Source: Allodiplogaster sudhausi
Taxonomy: Eukaryota > Nematoda > Chromadorea > Rhabditida > Diplogasteridae
DNA length: 64,000 nt
Reading direction: 5' to 3'
Assembly (NCBI GenBank): GCA_945643635.1
Contig: CALZFC010000092.1
Span: 490,001 to 554,000 of the forward strand
Position 1 is the first letter of the stretch; every line of letters begins with the position of its first letter. This document shows, piece after piece, positions 1-13,737 of the stretch. The position numbers and the translations under genes were made by a program. Under the pieces are notes generated by a model. It was not told the origin of the DNA. It was given only the letters and a program-made list of their open reading frames with translations, and searched no databases.

Positions 1-2234
1 GAGAGGACAAGAGAGATCAGAGAAGAGAGGGATGGACCGAGGGAATAGAGAAAAGAGGAAGTAATGTGTCTGTGCATGTTTGATCGGTAGTTCTCATCCC
101 TCAGGAGTAGCGGGTCGCGGTCTCCTCTCCAGTACTCATAAATAGACGAGGAGAAGGAGTCTCCCTTTTGGTGAAGGAAGGAGGAAGCGGAAAGCGCTGA
201 CGGGAAGGTCGCCCAAGGCATTCTCATGGGTAGGCCAGGATTGGGACACGGGGGGGGGATAAGAGGCAAGAGTGCCGAGATGAAGGAAGGTGAAACAGCT
301 CAGAGACCATATATATAATTATAAACAATTTTATAATTATTACACAACAACACTCTGTCAGACTCATGTCAATGCAATTACATTGCATTAATTGCAATGT
401 AGATACATTCCGCATTCATACTAATTGTACTCAAAAATAAAGCTTGAAAAATCGCCCATCATCAATTATACGACATCGAGAGTGACGGATCTCACATTAT
501 CTTGCTCTGTTATTTCATACCGTATTTTTTCGTGGTTTGCGCTAGGAAGAAAGCAAAGAACATCCATTTTGAGGGGCTTCAACAATTTTTTGTTTTCCTG
601 GGTGCACGGACGGAGAGGCATAGCACGGTGCGAGGGAGAATGCATCGCTTTGTGGAGGGCAGGGGTAGAGAGAATGGGAAGGAGGAGGGACTGGAAGATA
701 GAGACAAATAGACATAGAGAGAGAGAGATTGAGAGAGAGAGAGAGAGAGATACAAGAGGCGGAACCGATTCGAGCGAGCAGAGGGAAAAGAAAGATGCAA
801 AGAAGGAGAAGGAGGATGCAGAGATCCTCTCCGTGACCCCTTAGAAACTTTCGGCCAGAACCAATGTCGCTGCCAAATTTGGAAGACGAGACCAGAAAGT
901 GCAGAGGAAGACGAAGAGAAGGAAGATTCCAGATCTGAAGGCTCCTTCTGCTCTGCTCGTTCTTCAAGAGATAACTCTCTCCCACTTACACACTTTATGT
1001 CTTTCTCTCTTTCTCTATCTTTCACACACGCAGTTATACATATGTACATACACACACCCGCTCTTGATGTCTCTCTCTATTCATTCCCATTCAATCTCCC
1101 ACATGTCCTGAGTTCTTCCTAATCTCTAGCGCTGTCTCTTCCTTCATTTCTTTCTCTCTTTCTCTTACTCACTTCCCTCTCCAACGGCAAGGTCGATTCA
1201 TTCACCTTTGTGGAAAAGACAAGAAAGAGAGAAAGCGGTTGCTCGAATTCTTGCGTAGACATAAAGAAGCAGGAAAAATTAGAAAGAATGCTCCAGGGCG
1301 TTTTCACTGTCAAATTTCTTTGCTTTTCGGCCTTTTTACTGACTAATTTCATAGACTATAAATAATGAATATTCAAAAATGGAACAATACCTCAAAACGC
1401 TAAATTCAGCGAGAGGATGCCAAGACTAGAATGGACCGGAGATAAAAAAAATTTCCCCGTCAGCTTCATCCTCTCATGGTCAGCGGATTAGCAGGAGATT
1501 CATTCGGAGATAAGAAGCAAATGGCAGTTCCATCAAAGCAAAGAAGGGGAAATCGCAATGGTTCGCAGAAATTCGCTGCCCCATTCAATCAGGCGAGAAG
1601 AAAATGTGTGGAGAAGGAGAAGAGGAAATAAAGGAGGTTCTAAGTATTAAAAGGAATCAGCCGGCAAACAGAAGACGACTCTTGTATGCACTGAACTTCA
1701 GAGAGAGAAGAATGAAGAGAGAGACAGAGAGGAGCAGGAGGAACAGACAGAGAGAGCAACGAAAGAAGTAGCGACTCGCTACTCACTCAGCTAGCAAGCG
1801 GTCTTGTGACTTTCCATGGGACGTGAAGAATGGAGACAGAGAGAGCGGCAGAAAGGGAGATGGGAGAGAGCGACAGAAATCGAGAGAGAACCATAAAGAG
1901 AGAGAGAGAGAGCGGCAGAAAGAGGGTGAGAGAGAGTGAGAGAGAGAGTGAGAGAGAAAGATAAAGAGAGCGAGAGGAGAGAGAGAGAGAGAGAGATACA
2001 AAGAGAATGTAGATGTGATTTAGGGGCACACGACAACTAACTCACCAGCTTCATGGACATTCTATATTTATTGGCATAATGGGTCTCTACATATTTCTTA
2101 TTCTGATTTCTCACCGCAGAGTGCGGTATTACCGTTAGTTCGTTCTCTCTCCTAGTTAGACATACATACAAGTAGGGTGTGTGACTGGACGATTGAATGA
2201 GCCTTCTTTGACAATGAGCTTTCTATCTTATTCG

Positions 2235-2268
<34 letters not shown>

Positions 2269-2285
2269 GACCCTCTTTCCCTCCC

Positions 2286-2316
<31 letters not shown>

Positions 2317-2507
2317 TTTGCTTCTCTGTCTTCCTTCTTAATCCCTCTAGCGTGTCATGAGACTTCTCTTCCTGCTCGAAGTCCACGTGATGGTCGGCCG
2401 CCTAGGCAGAAGTGTTGAAGTCCGCGAGCTCGTTGCACTTTCGAGCCCATGTGACGTCTCATCACCCCCCCCCTTCTTTTCCTTCTTTCCATCTCAGCCT
2501 CTTTACT

Positions 2508-2546
<39 letters not shown>

Positions 2547-3169
2547 TTCTACCTCAGTCTCTCCCCTCTCCCACTCTCTCGCAATCAAGCATTCAGTCGT
2601 ATGCCACTCATCTTCAGCCGAACGAAAAAAGCATTAATGCACTCCTAGAAATGTGAGAACTGTACAAGCTATGGGATGAATAGTGGTAAAGAGGTGTGAG
2701 AGAGAGTGATAACAGGGAGAAAAGAGAGACAAAGTGAGATGGGAGAGAGAGAGATGCAGAGAAAGAGAGAGAGAGAGAGAGAAAGAGAGATCACGACAAC
2801 AAAGTGTGCTCGTCATCAATATAAGCAAAGCATTGACAATTGGTGAAGGAGAGCTTCCCACCCCTGCTCCCTGGCCAGTGGCACTCCTAAAACATAAATG
2901 GAGTTTCAAACGATACACTCTCCCGCCGAAAGTGTGAAAGTGACATTTCGGGTGAAATAGGGTACGGTAAAGTAAGCACCAACAAGATGGAAGAGCAAAG
3001 TAGGGCATTCTACGGAAGATTTACTGCTAGGAGCGATTGGTTTGTTATTTGTGGAAAGTTTTTAGGATATAATAAGGCCCACCCACCCACCCAAAAGAAA
3101 TTGTAAGGTTTACACGGCAGTTATCAGCGACAAAAGTATGACCGAAAGAGCACAGGGAGAAGCTTAAAC
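1..3169. other. No gene seen; GA/CT-rich repeat DNA
   Basis: I find no exon chain or RNA gene here on either strand. The stretch holds many short (GA)n and (CT)n tracts, for example near 718-750, 1840-1996, 2230-2320, 2510-2542 and 2700-2790. The open frames of 60-160 codons are low-complexity Ser/Leu/Phe or Arg/Glu translations of these tracts and are not supported as genes. Confidence 0.6.
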
Positions 3170-3480
3170 GGGCAACCGACTAGCTGTACGGTAGTTGCCC
3201 CCGCTACACAGATCGAAGGGTCACGAGTTCGAGTTCACAGCCGGCCGACCCCGAGAACCGGCCTCGGATGGACATGGAAATCCCTACGAATGGGTGAGAC
3301 GAAATCTCTACGAATTGGTGAGTCGAAAATCGCCGCGGTCCATCGGGACGGGACATAATAGACCAGGCTTGGTCACCAGCATAGAATCCGAGATCGCTCT
3401 CGGAGGATTTCTCAATGAGCAGTGCTGAATGAGAGCACATGATCTTTAGAATGAACTAGAGTGATAGCGGTTATAAGAAA
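3170..3480 (+). repeat. Putative tRNA-derived SINE
   Basis: The 5' part, 3170-3240, looks like a tRNA gene that cannot fold fully. An A-box-like TAGCTGTACGGTAG lies at 3181-3194 and a B-box-like GAGTTCGAGTTC at 3225-3236, at normal tRNA spacing. About 240 bases follow that are unlike a tRNA, including two imperfect copies of a unit near 3281-3305 and 3302-3327 (CTACGAAT-GGTGAG-CGAAA pattern). This layout, tRNA head plus unrelated body, is typical of SINEs. The 3' end is a guess because no A-rich tail or target-site duplication is clear. Confidence 0.45.
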
Positions 3481-5417
3481 AACACTCACATTTTCAAGTG
3501 ATACTTCCCCCCTTCCAACTTTACGGGAGCTTTGACAACCTTGAAAGGATCAACACCATCTCTCCCTATACGAGCAGGGACAAATGACAGCAAGAAGTGA
3601 ATGGAGGAAGTCACTTCGAGATCGTCATTGAAGACAATTCGAGGAGAGGAAGCGCAAGACCGGTAGCAGAGACAGCAGGAAATCGACACGGCAGATCCTG
3701 GGAGACTACACTCAGGTCAGGGCTTACAGAGACAGTACTGGGTGTTTTAATTGCAAGAAACAGAGGGAGGCATTCAGAGTAATTAACCACGCGACTTAGC
3801 CATAAGAAATGGTATAAGAATTTTACATTTATTTACGGAGATAAATAGTTCTAGACATTAGAGAATTTTAGATGCTAATGTTTACACGTATTAAGATAGA
3901 TTACTAAGTTAATGCTGAGTTGTAATATAACATGCTGTGACAGCATACTGATATATCGAAGCTTTTTAGACAATTCAGTCATCTCTGGAATTACTTTGTT
4001 AATCCTGTAATCTCGTGATGTAAATAAGTATTTATGACAATGTGGCGAGGCGGCCACTTGATATGTAGTACTAGCAGTAACTCATGCCACCGTTAAACAC
4101 TAAATAAACCTTTTATGAACAAGAGTGTATTAGTAGGTAAGCAGCAAGAGGAGACAGAAGGAAGAAAAGAAGAAATGGAAGAGTGAAGAGGGGAGGGAAG
4201 ATATACTGAGGCGGAGGGAGTGGAGAGTTTGAAACGTAGGTTATGCGCGAGCCGACAAAGGAGGCGAGAGCATAACCACTGCTTCTGGCTGGTTCTGTGA
4301 CAGCCTCCCAATTTTCGGCAAGGCTCTAATAAGGAACGGCTCACCTGGCACCGATGGTTAGGCAGGCAGACGTTGGCCATGCATTTCCCATCAAGGGAGA
4401 TCAGCTGACAGAGAGGGAGAAAAAGAGGGAGAGGAGAGAGAACGAAAGGGAGACAGAACACATACAATTTGGTCGCTGGAAGCACGCCCGGAGTAGACGA
4501 TAAAATTCGCGAGCAGAAAGGAGAGCATCACCGATAGAAGAGACTTGTCGGCTCTGGGGAAGAGTGAGAGGGTGAGAGCGCCAGACACGCCAGAGTGTCG
4601 CGGGGCAGAGAGCGCAGAGTGGGAAATGTGAGTGTGTGGCTGCTGCTGTCTGCACTCGGACTGGTGAAAAGGAAGTGAGCGAGGGGAAGAGAAAAGCGGG
4701 GAGAGGGGGGTGAGAGGAGAGGGGCCGATCTAGTACCCCAAGTGTTCATGCTTGGTACCTCTATAAACACCGCGCCCTGCCAAACACACGCAAGTAGAAA
4801 GTGCCGTGGAGGCTCTGCCTCTTGCATTCATCCATGCTTCATCTTTGAGTCTGCCACACTGCTCTCTCTCTCATTCCCTCTCCCTTCACTGATGCATTCT
4901 TCCTTGCCATCCAGACCCCATCTCCAAAGTACAGCTGATGCTCCTCGCTTCTCCTCTCCTGTTACCCAATTTTAGGCACGCAAATTCGCGGATTAAGGAA
5001 AGAAGAGGGAGCTGCTGGCGCTCCTTCTATTAGTTTTCCTCTCTCCGCTGCAATGAAACACGTGGTTTGCCTGCGCCCTCTCATGGCCAACAACTGGAGC
5101 TGCAGTTTTGCGGTAAACAAGGACGCAGAGCCTCTCCGCTGCAAAAATGGGAAATGACTTTCTCTGTGGCCCTCTTTTCACCTCTCCGTCTGATCAATAG
5201 GCTTGTATAAAGGTGTGAGAAATCAAGATTTTCTTCGTGCCTTTTTATGTCATAACCATCAGGTCAACAAGTAACGTAAAATAGTAACCTTTGAATTCTA
5301 TAAACTTCGCTACAGAAATTAGACAGACAAGGGGAGCAGAAAACGGCCTTTGACTGCCTCGTGGAGGGTGCTGGTATTGCCCCCCCTGCAAAGATGGATG
5401 GCCCCACCGGGGTCCTT
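3481..5417. other. No gene seen between the SINE-like element and MRPL19
   Basis: I see no convincing exon on either strand. A TATAAA string occurs at 4762 but no coding exon follows it. The ORFs are GA/CT-tract translations or short chance frames. Confidence 0.5.
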
Positions 5418-5618
5418 TTATCTCTTCGCTGCAGCGGATCGAAGGATTCTCCTTCGGGTGAGGCCCGCGTCATGGCGAATCTTCTCGAATCTCCGCATCT
5501 CCTCCTCCACTTTCATCTCTTGCTCCAGAGTAGAACCAGTACGGTACGCAGCCACCAGATCGTACATCTCATAGTCATTCACCTTAGAAAATAAAATGAG
5601 ATGCGAGAAAGGAAGTGA

Positions 5619-5662
<44 letters not shown>

Positions 5663-6970
5663 AGACGAAAGGAAGTGTGAAGTATTGAATATGGGAAAGC
5701 GTGACGCAGTGCTGAACAAGGACGGTGCTCGCGCCGTACGGCATTTTTTGGCCCTCCCCCTCTCCCCCGACCCGGAGTGGAGTCATGGACCGGACCTTGT
5801 TCAGCATTAGCGTGCCGGAATTACAGAAGTAATGAAGAGAAGTAGAGCTGACCTTAGTTTTGTGGAACTTGCGACGGTACCAGGGAGTGGCCCCGTCCCA
5901 GGCATCTTGAATGCCCGCCGGACCAAGCAGTTCCCATCGACGGGCCCAGGGTGCTGGCTTCATCCGAACCTGCAGAAAGTGTGCATTTTATGTTAATACG
6001 GAAGACTTCAATATCTACATTTAAAAAAAAAACCTTTTAACCTTGATGGGGTTAACGGGAACTGGCGAGCCGGGAGGATGGGCGACTGCTTCCATGTGGA
6101 AGTCGAAGGTTGAATACTCAGGCAGAGCATCCACCAGATACGAAAGATCGGTATCCAGTCTAGGATTTCACTTCTGTTTATAATTCAGTTGCATCGTTTC
6201 AGAACAACGAATAGAAAAAAGTGTGAAGATAGAGAAGAACGAACGCCTTACCGCTTCTCCAATTTCAGAGTCTCAATCTTTCTAATTGTCGGATTGTACA
6301 GCTCGTACATCACTTCGACGCCTGCAGTTGGATATGTTAGAGAAACAGGAAATTTATAAGATAATTCATCCCTTATTCCCTCTCCATCTTTATCTAACCA
6401 ATGCCTTCCACGACGTTCCTAAGTGTGAACTGGTGGAGAAGGCCGGGTCGCTCTCTCCGAATGCAAATGCCGACGAATCGATTCTCCTTGCCCCCCAACC
6501 ACGGCGCAGTCGTTGTCACCGCCAAGATCGAACCTGAAGCCAGTATTTAATTCACATTACTCTATATTGTATGTTACTAAGATACGCTTATAGTATTCAA
6601 TTCCTACACTGTAGATAAAGAGAATGACTGACCAACATAGAACTCGGGGATGTCAATGTTCATTCGCCGCTCCAGCATATCCGCCCTCTCCAGTTCTTCT
6701 TTCAAGGGAATGCGTCGATTCCATACTGGCGACTGTAGGAAGTCGGGATACATCTCACTGAAAGATGATCATCTTACACATCGTTAATATAGGCAACTTC
6801 TTAAGTTAGATGAATAAATTATCTGACGGGAAGTCCTCAAAGTGATTGACAGCCTTGGCGTGCTCGCGGAGAGGAATCTTCCGCGATGGATCTGGCTTGG
6901 CCGCCGGCGCCAAAACGGGCGCCGTGACTGGAGCGACGGCGCGGCGGCCAATGGAAAGAGCTGCGCGCAT
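5418..6970 (-). CDS. MRPL19: Mitochondrial large-subunit ribosomal protein bL19m
   Basis: This is a component of the mitochondrial 39S ribosomal subunit. Seven exons join in phase: 6970-6828, 6757-6633, 6533-6399, 6321-6252, 6159-6042, 5969-5853 and 5582-5418. They give 290 residues, close to the usual length of about 292. The N-terminus ([16 protein letters not shown]) is basic and Ala-rich like a mitochondrial presequence. Diagnostic family motifs follow in order: [14 protein letters not shown], then [13 protein letters not shown], then [12 protein letters not shown], then [20 protein letters not shown] and [10 protein letters not shown] near the C-terminus. The start ATG is preceded by ...CCGAG, a possible splice acceptor. 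A (GA)20 tract at 5621-5660 lies in the last intron, so the sense strand reads CT just upstream of the last exon. Identification is from recalled family motifs. Confidence 0.93.
5619..5660. repeat. (GA)n microsatellite in the last MRPL19 intron
   Basis: About 20 uninterrupted GA units on the plus strand. On the transcribed strand this is (CT)n, lying 37 bases upstream of the last exon, where a polypyrimidine tract is expected. Confidence 0.9.
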
Positions 6971-8014
6971 CTCGGAATTGGAAAGAACGTCAATCGGACA
7001 ATCAGAAAGAAGATGCAAATGTGCCAAATGAGTTGTGAAATGTCAGACTGAAGAACGTTCGGGATGAATGCTCTTCTTCCTAGCAAGTCAGTAAGTAAGA
7101 AGACACAATATTAGCGGAAAATAACCCTGTTCGCAATTCAAGACTCACCATGACAGGCTCATATTATAATTTATGTATTTCAAGGATCCACAATGAATGC
7201 AACCATTCGAGCACATATCCAGGGAAGCGACAGGAAAAAGTACACATTGAAATCAACATATTAATTTCAACGGCGGAACATAAAAGCTTAAGCGAATATC
7301 ATGTGAATCCCTGACAGAATCAGAAAGAAATGTGGTTAACGCATGCATGGAAGAAGTTCGTAAATTGAGAAAACTACCAGTAACCTGTCAATCAACTTGC
7401 CGATTATCCAGCAGACAGAACGAATTAAAAAAAACGTATGCACATTGTGAAGAGTGACTTGACTTATTTGCAAGATATAACAATTAGAACAATTGTCTGC
7501 TAAAGCTACTAATTGCAATGTGCTGAAAGAGTGAGAGTTGAAGTGATAAGGAAGGAAAATGATGAACGTAAAAGATGGCTCTGGATAATAAATGCATCGA
7601 ACAGTAGAACAGAAAAACATCCACCAACGGGCAAGAAGTTGTCTGACGCCCATAGTGCATCCTGTACCCATCACTGGTGTCTTAGGATACGGTAAGAGTG
7701 GGTTGTAACCGTATTCGAGGGAACTTAATCAGACGATGTCCGTTGGAATGTATAAAGAAATAAATGAAACATGCATCCGGGAAAGAGAAAGCTTAAGAAC
7801 TATCTAAGAAATCCGTTTCCTTGAACAAACAAACAACGAACACCTAAAGAGTAATTAAGCTCGCCTATCGCAAAGAAAGAGCCTATTGAGCAATTCGTCA
7901 ACAGAATCCGGCACTCGAAGGATCTCTTAACTGCTCTAATAAAATTTTAAATTAAAGATCTGATTGCCTGTCCAACTAAAATGTGATCCGAAATAGACAA
8001 GCTCTAGGAAATGT
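6971..8014. other. Intergenic space between MRPL19 and the RING gene
   Basis: The space lies between the 5' end of MRPL19 and the stop codon of the upstream minus-strand RING gene. I see no exon. It should hold the RING gene's 3'UTR and the MRPL19 promoter or 5'UTR. Confidence 0.5.
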
Positions 8015-11000
8015 TCAAGTGTGTGCAGAAAAAGTGGAACTGAGGGGAACTCTGAGGGGCTGGCCGTCTCCGTCGGTAGAGTCATCATCCAGAGTGTATT
8101 CCGTGTGTTCTCCGCCAGACGAGTCCTCGCTCTCCGTCTCGAACTCCCCCTCCTGCCCTCTTCTTCTTCTTCTTCTTCCTCCTCATCAAAGTCATCCGAA
8201 TCGTACAACGGCCTGGAGAATACGTCACTCTTGCTCACTCTCAATCTGCTTCTTTCTCTCGCCTCTCTCTCTCTATCTCTGTTTCTTCCTCTCGCACTCT
8301 CGTTCTCCCACTGACCCTCCTCGCATAAGTGGCCACATGTCTCTGGCATCGAGTCTCCGTTGAAGTCGTTCAAAGTCTTGATTCACAACTCCGTGAACCC
8401 CGTCGAGTCTGTCCAGAAGTCGGGTTACTTCCGCTACAAATCAATAGGTTAAAAAACAGAACAGAATGTTAATCCCATTCCATTATTCGGATGAGTACGG
8501 TAAGTGAAAAGTGCAACCTGCGAGATCTCGTTCAGCTGCAGTGGCCGGAGTCGCAGCATTGGCTCTCCGTGCACGTCTTCCTGCCTCCGACCTAACATGT
8601 CACTATTGCATTCCCTTGGATTTAAGTAAAGAACAAGTCCGAGACTAAAACGAGCTATAACCCCCTTGTGGCGGAAAGTGAATGACTAACCCATCTTCGC
8701 TCCGCTGGCTGCTACTTTTCTTGTCCGAGAGGTCGGCGTAGCATAGAGGGCAGACCTGGAAGCATAGCAAGGTAAATTAAGAAAATACACCAGAACTTGT
8801 TTCGCTTACAAATACACTGTCTTTATGACCTGCTTGACAGCGAGCCATTTCCTTAGGCATGGGGAGTGGAAGAGATGCGTGCATGGAGTTATTCGAACCT
8901 GACAAACAAAACACTCTCAATTAAACTAAACAAATCTTATTTTAAAAGAATTTTCAAAATCGAATTGCGCCGAGAACTTAAATGCATAATATATAAGACA
9001 CTGCTAATAACAAAAAGACTCATTAATTAAACAACAATATTTGAAATGAATGGCAACTCAGACTGACTTCTGTCTGCATCTCTTGCAAGCAAATCGCGCA
9101 CACATCTCCATAATCTGCAAGAAAGAGACGTCATCATTTCTAGCAACTAAATAAACCAAATGCCAACCTCTGATTTGCTCTTCGCTAGCTTCTTGAAGTC
9201 GCAGAAGATTCGCTTCCGCTGCTCTTCGCTTTTGGAAGAGATCAATCAAGGCCTGCAGCAGAACAAACTCATTTAATGAACTATTAAAAGAGAAAAGAAC
9301 AGCAAGCTAACATCCATCTTCTGGATGACATTCACAATAACTTGGAGAAGGAGAACTGCGACAGAAGCGATTGTCCACTCTCCTGTACAGCAACATTCTT
9401 CACCTGGTGGAGTTGGAGAGGATTCCGTCAAGAAAACTAACCAACAACCGTGACGAAGGAACCGTAAGCGACAACACAGATTGCCACCATGATTTCCAGC
9501 ATTTTTGTTAGCTGAATCGACGTGTTAAATATAGTTAATTTTGGAAAAGAAGAATTTAAGAGTCTTTTTTTAAATAAGACTGACAAGAATGGTGAAGAAG
9601 GAGAGGGAATCCGCACGACTCCACGAATCCGAATTCAGGTCAGCGCGTGCAATGGAGTACTGCAGAAGAGCAGAGCAAGCGTGCACCGAAGTCAGGATGC
9701 AGTTCGAGAGGATAATCGAGCACCTGATTGTTGTTTATGGCTACAACTTGTACTGTCGGCAGTAAGTCTCACCACAAGTCGAGAGGCAGGAAGGCGTAGA
9801 CTGTGGAGGCGAGAGCCAAGGGAGCGAAGACCAGAAGAGTTGCGAGCGAGAGACAGCGGATGTGTCTGGAGTACCAATTTGAGCACTTCTGGTCATAAAC
9901 CAGCCTTATTTAGATATAACTGTTAAAAATAACGAAAAAGCAAAGGCATAATCATAAACCCCAATAGCTCATTGAAGAAAAGAGAATTAAGGAAGAAAAG
10001 CAGAAAGGGGCGCGTACTTATCCCTCCTAGCAGAGCGACTGGTGGAGAGTGCCTGGAGCTGCACGTCCACGATGTCGAAGAGCGACTGCAGAAGGGCAGA
10101 CACAACTGCAGAGAATGGAACTCTTGATAACACACATCAGGGAAGAAAAGGGTTGTTACAGAACAAGCAGAACAGGGCGGGGTAGATCGAAAATCGCATC
10201 GAAAAACAGGGTGGGTAGTACATTAATCAATCTTTCCTATGTCCAACACGGATGAAACAAAACAATGAGTATCTACAAATAGGAAAAAAATTTCTTCATA
10301 GAGTGGGGTAAGTCAGGGAGCACGAAAAAAGAGTGGGGTCCCGGAAGCCAGACGACGCTTTTATTCCCTGACAGACACTTTATTTTCTTCCTTTATCAGA
10401 CGCCGCCATTTTTAATAGCCTAGAATACTCGACTTCCGCCCTTCTCTGCTCCATTAAACTATATCTTAATCGGAAGAGGAAGTTCTTTCCAGTGGACAAC
10501 AACTACGATAGTTTCCATCCGAACTGACCAATAAAAAGGATGAGTCCAAGCAGGAATGCCTTCTGTTCCACTCGCATCCCAAGTAGTCCAGTCTGGGCAC
10601 ACAGCAAGAGAAGAGTCATTCCCTCCATGTACCTGCACACCACGTTCATCATTCCTTTTCTTGCATGGTCAACTATTATAGCTCTATCGTATCCTTGACA
10701 ACAAGTATGGATAAAAAGGGCCGTTTAGATGGAGTAACCCGGAATGCGCGAGCATGTGCTGTTGTTGCCACTGATTAACATCCAGAACTGCCTGGGCTCC
10801 ACTCTGCACCCAGTGACATACGCAGGCCACCTGCAATGAAGGAGACGGAGAGAGGAAGGTAGGAAGTGATACTAACAGTGAGTGCGAGGGCGAGCATGGT
10901 GAGCGGAGTGTTGGTTGTCTCTGCAATCCCAGCCAGAATCACTGGCCACGTCTCGTGCCAAGAACGGCCCTGGATAATTAGAGATGTTTTGAAGATAACA

Positions 11001-12666
11001 AAGAGTACAGACTGTAGATAAGTGAGTGTTCTCGAAATGCACTGTTACCTTCTCGAACATTTCGTGGTAAAGACGTATGAAGAACATGGTGAGCCAGGCC
11101 CATGTGAGGAGGAGGGAGAAGCGTTGACGACGCCAGATTGTTGCTGCTCCTGGGATGGAAAGGATGGAATGGCACGTAGCTTAAAAGCCATCCTTCCTGG
11201 TTACAAGAAACGATAGTTCGAACGTAGGCGACATAAAATCGAACATAATAGCAATATTTTAACTTTAATTAACTATTTTCACCGTCTACCCACTTATCCT
11301 TCCTCGGGGTTTTGAGTGGCCGATTTTAAGCTCTGGAATAGCATAAGAATAGAGAAAAAGAGATCTCACCAACAACGAGTCCACGAGTTGCGAGGAGATT
11401 ATACACGTCGCGGCCCGCCTCAACACCCGTTTATTAAAAAAAAAAAAATTTCGTCAAACGAAATACATTTCTATAAAAGTGGCTCGAGGTTGTCTAGATC
11501 CAATGATTCTGCAAAAAGAAGAAGACCTCGCAGAATCGTTCCCAGAAGGTCGGGACGCAGTGTAAGACATAAATGGAGATGAAGAGCATGGACATCGAGC
11601 AAGCGACGTTGTGGGCTGCAAGAGAAGAATCAGACTGCGAGAGAAAGCAGAAGGGAACGCACCGACAATGAGTTTGTCGAGGGGGCAATTGCACATTCTG
11701 GCAATGATTGGAGCAGTGAAGACAGCGAGACACAGACGACTCGCATCGCTCTCCAGACACAGAAGCATCGACTGCACCGCGCATAGCATGATCTCAACCA
11801 AGGATTCTTCCAGAGATTATCTGTGCCAAACAGCTATTCTGCTATTCTTTAAAAGTCTCCGGAATCGAATGGACTATATGCATTCCGAAATGTTTTTTTA
11901 AAGAGCGAACCTGTGCGAGAAAGTGGAAACCGTGTCGCTCAAGCTTAATAAAGTCGTCAAGCTTCAATTCTTTATCTGGACTCGATTGTTCGAGAGAAAC
12001 ATAGACAGTTGACCTGAAAAAACCACTTAGTTAATACGTCGGGAGAAGATATCATGTTCTTCTCACAATAATAATCTGAGAAAACAACTGACATGTAGTG
12101 AGCAAATCCAAAAAGGACGAAAGAGACAGCGTGTGCGTAAAGACGAAGAAGTGATTTGATGGAGACTGTGAGGAATGTCATTGAGAGAAGAAGCACTGGA
12201 AATCAAAGCGGAATATTCGACCCGGAAAAGCACCCAGTACATATGAACTGAACAAACCAGAGTAGCTCAAAATATGCGCGGCGGACTCGTCGAAATCCCG
12301 ACGATGAACAAAATCGAGAAGCGTTTCGATGTCAAGATAAGACGTGAACTGTGCCTGCAACTAACCATTCCTCACAACTATTCCTACGGGCTGTATGCTA
12401 TGATGAACCTTCTCAAGAAACCCTTCAGCCATTTCGTCGAATGTCATGTCCCGCTTCCGCCACCACAACTCCAGTAGAATAAGGCCAGGCAGTCGCAAAG
12501 CAATCTCGGCAACCTCAAATAAATAACTGTCATATCACTCGTCTCAACGCCTAGAAAATCAACGCATCTACCTTATTATAAAAGTAAAGTTAACCTGAGT
12601 TCCAACATTCTTGACGATTTGGACGCTCTCATGCACTCGCTCCCTTCCGTAAAGACCAAAGTCCAT
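8015..12666 (-). CDS. Multi-pass membrane RING-H2 E3 ubiquitin ligase, TRC8/RNF139-RNF145 type
   Basis: Likely an ER-membrane ubiquitin ligase. Twenty-four exons chain in phase from ATG 12666 (preceded by AATTTAG) to a stop at 8015. They code about 704 residues before the last exon and about 770 in all. Many hydrophobic segments cover the first 560 residues (for example LLLSMTFLTVSIKSLL and WAWLTMFFIRLYHEMFEK). The last membrane segment, MLEIMVAICVVAYGSFV, is followed by VIQKMDALIDLFQKRRAAEA, as in TRC8. The RING-H2 spans about residues 585-628: C-A-I-C, then P-C-T-H-L-F-H-S-P-C-L-R-K-W-L, then C-P-L-C, in C3H2C3 order. A charged tail follows. Exon 17 has two in-frame acceptors (9382 or 9403). 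The last exon (8212-8015) changes frame inside a GAA repeat (see the finding). Known relatives act in sterol-regulated ER degradation; which subfamily this belongs to is inferred. Confidence 0.87.
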
Positions 12667-13668
12667 CTAAATTTCCATTACTCCATCGTATAAACAATCA
12701 CCTATTAGAAATATCAAAAATAATTTCTTAAGTAGGCTACTGATAGTGAACTAAGGAAGTACAGCATGGAAACTGGCAGGTGCCAAAGAACAAACGGACA
12801 TCAGCAGTCAGTAGACATCGACGCAGCTACCAGACACTCTATCACAAGCTAGTGATACTGACAGAAACCTCAAAGCATAGCTTATTTTAGTGTGCATCCA
12901 GAAAATAGTGTTACTGTAACGCACGACGCTTACACCACGATCGTTTCGCACAATGCAGTTTACTGTTACACTTTGTGATGCGCTAAGAGAACAATTGCTT
13001 CTTTCTTTTCCAGTCATCCGTTCATTACTTCTCTAATGCAACCTTTCTCTTCTCCTATTCCATTTCTCTCTTATTAATGACAAGGATGCTATGAACAAAT
13101 GCAAAAAAGTATTTGATCTAATGGAACAAGCAAATGAATTTTGTGAGTGGATATGAATGACTCATCGGCAGGACAGCTCAAGCACCTCTGGAATGTTACT
13201 TCTTGGCTAGTTCCCATTCTGGTCCATGCATGCATTTTCATCACTTTACAAACTGCTGTCTGCCAGTTGATGGTCTTCGATTGATATGAGAGAGAAAGAG
13301 AGCGAGAGGGGAGAGAATGAGAAAGGAGAAAGAAATAAGGAATAATGACCGGATAACAGCGTAGATTTGGGGGGGGTTACGTGAGAAAACTTTTCGCCAT
13401 TTTTGGTTGCCTGGAATGGTCCGACCTGCCAGGCAAAATATTCACAAAACTCTAGGAACTGGGTCTAGACAACGTGAGAGTTGCTTGCGAGATCTGGTGA
13501 GAAGAATGGGAAAAGGAAGAGGCTGTGGAAAGTAGCAAATTAGTGAATGAGGAGGGATGAAAGAGAAAGTAAGGATATGGGAACGTGAGGAAGAGCAGAG
13601 GAGAAAGCATTGCCGGAGGGGTGAAGAGTAGATGAATAAGGAGGATGGAGGAAGCAGAGATAGAGTGT
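12667..13668. other. No gene seen upstream of the RING gene
   Basis: Contains the presumed promoter or 5'UTR of the minus-strand RING gene. I see no coding exon. A 9-base G run near 13370 and short GA tracts are the only marked features. Confidence 0.45.
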
Positions 13669-13689
13669 GATAGAGAGAGAGCGAGCGAG

Positions 13690-13737
<48 letters not shown>

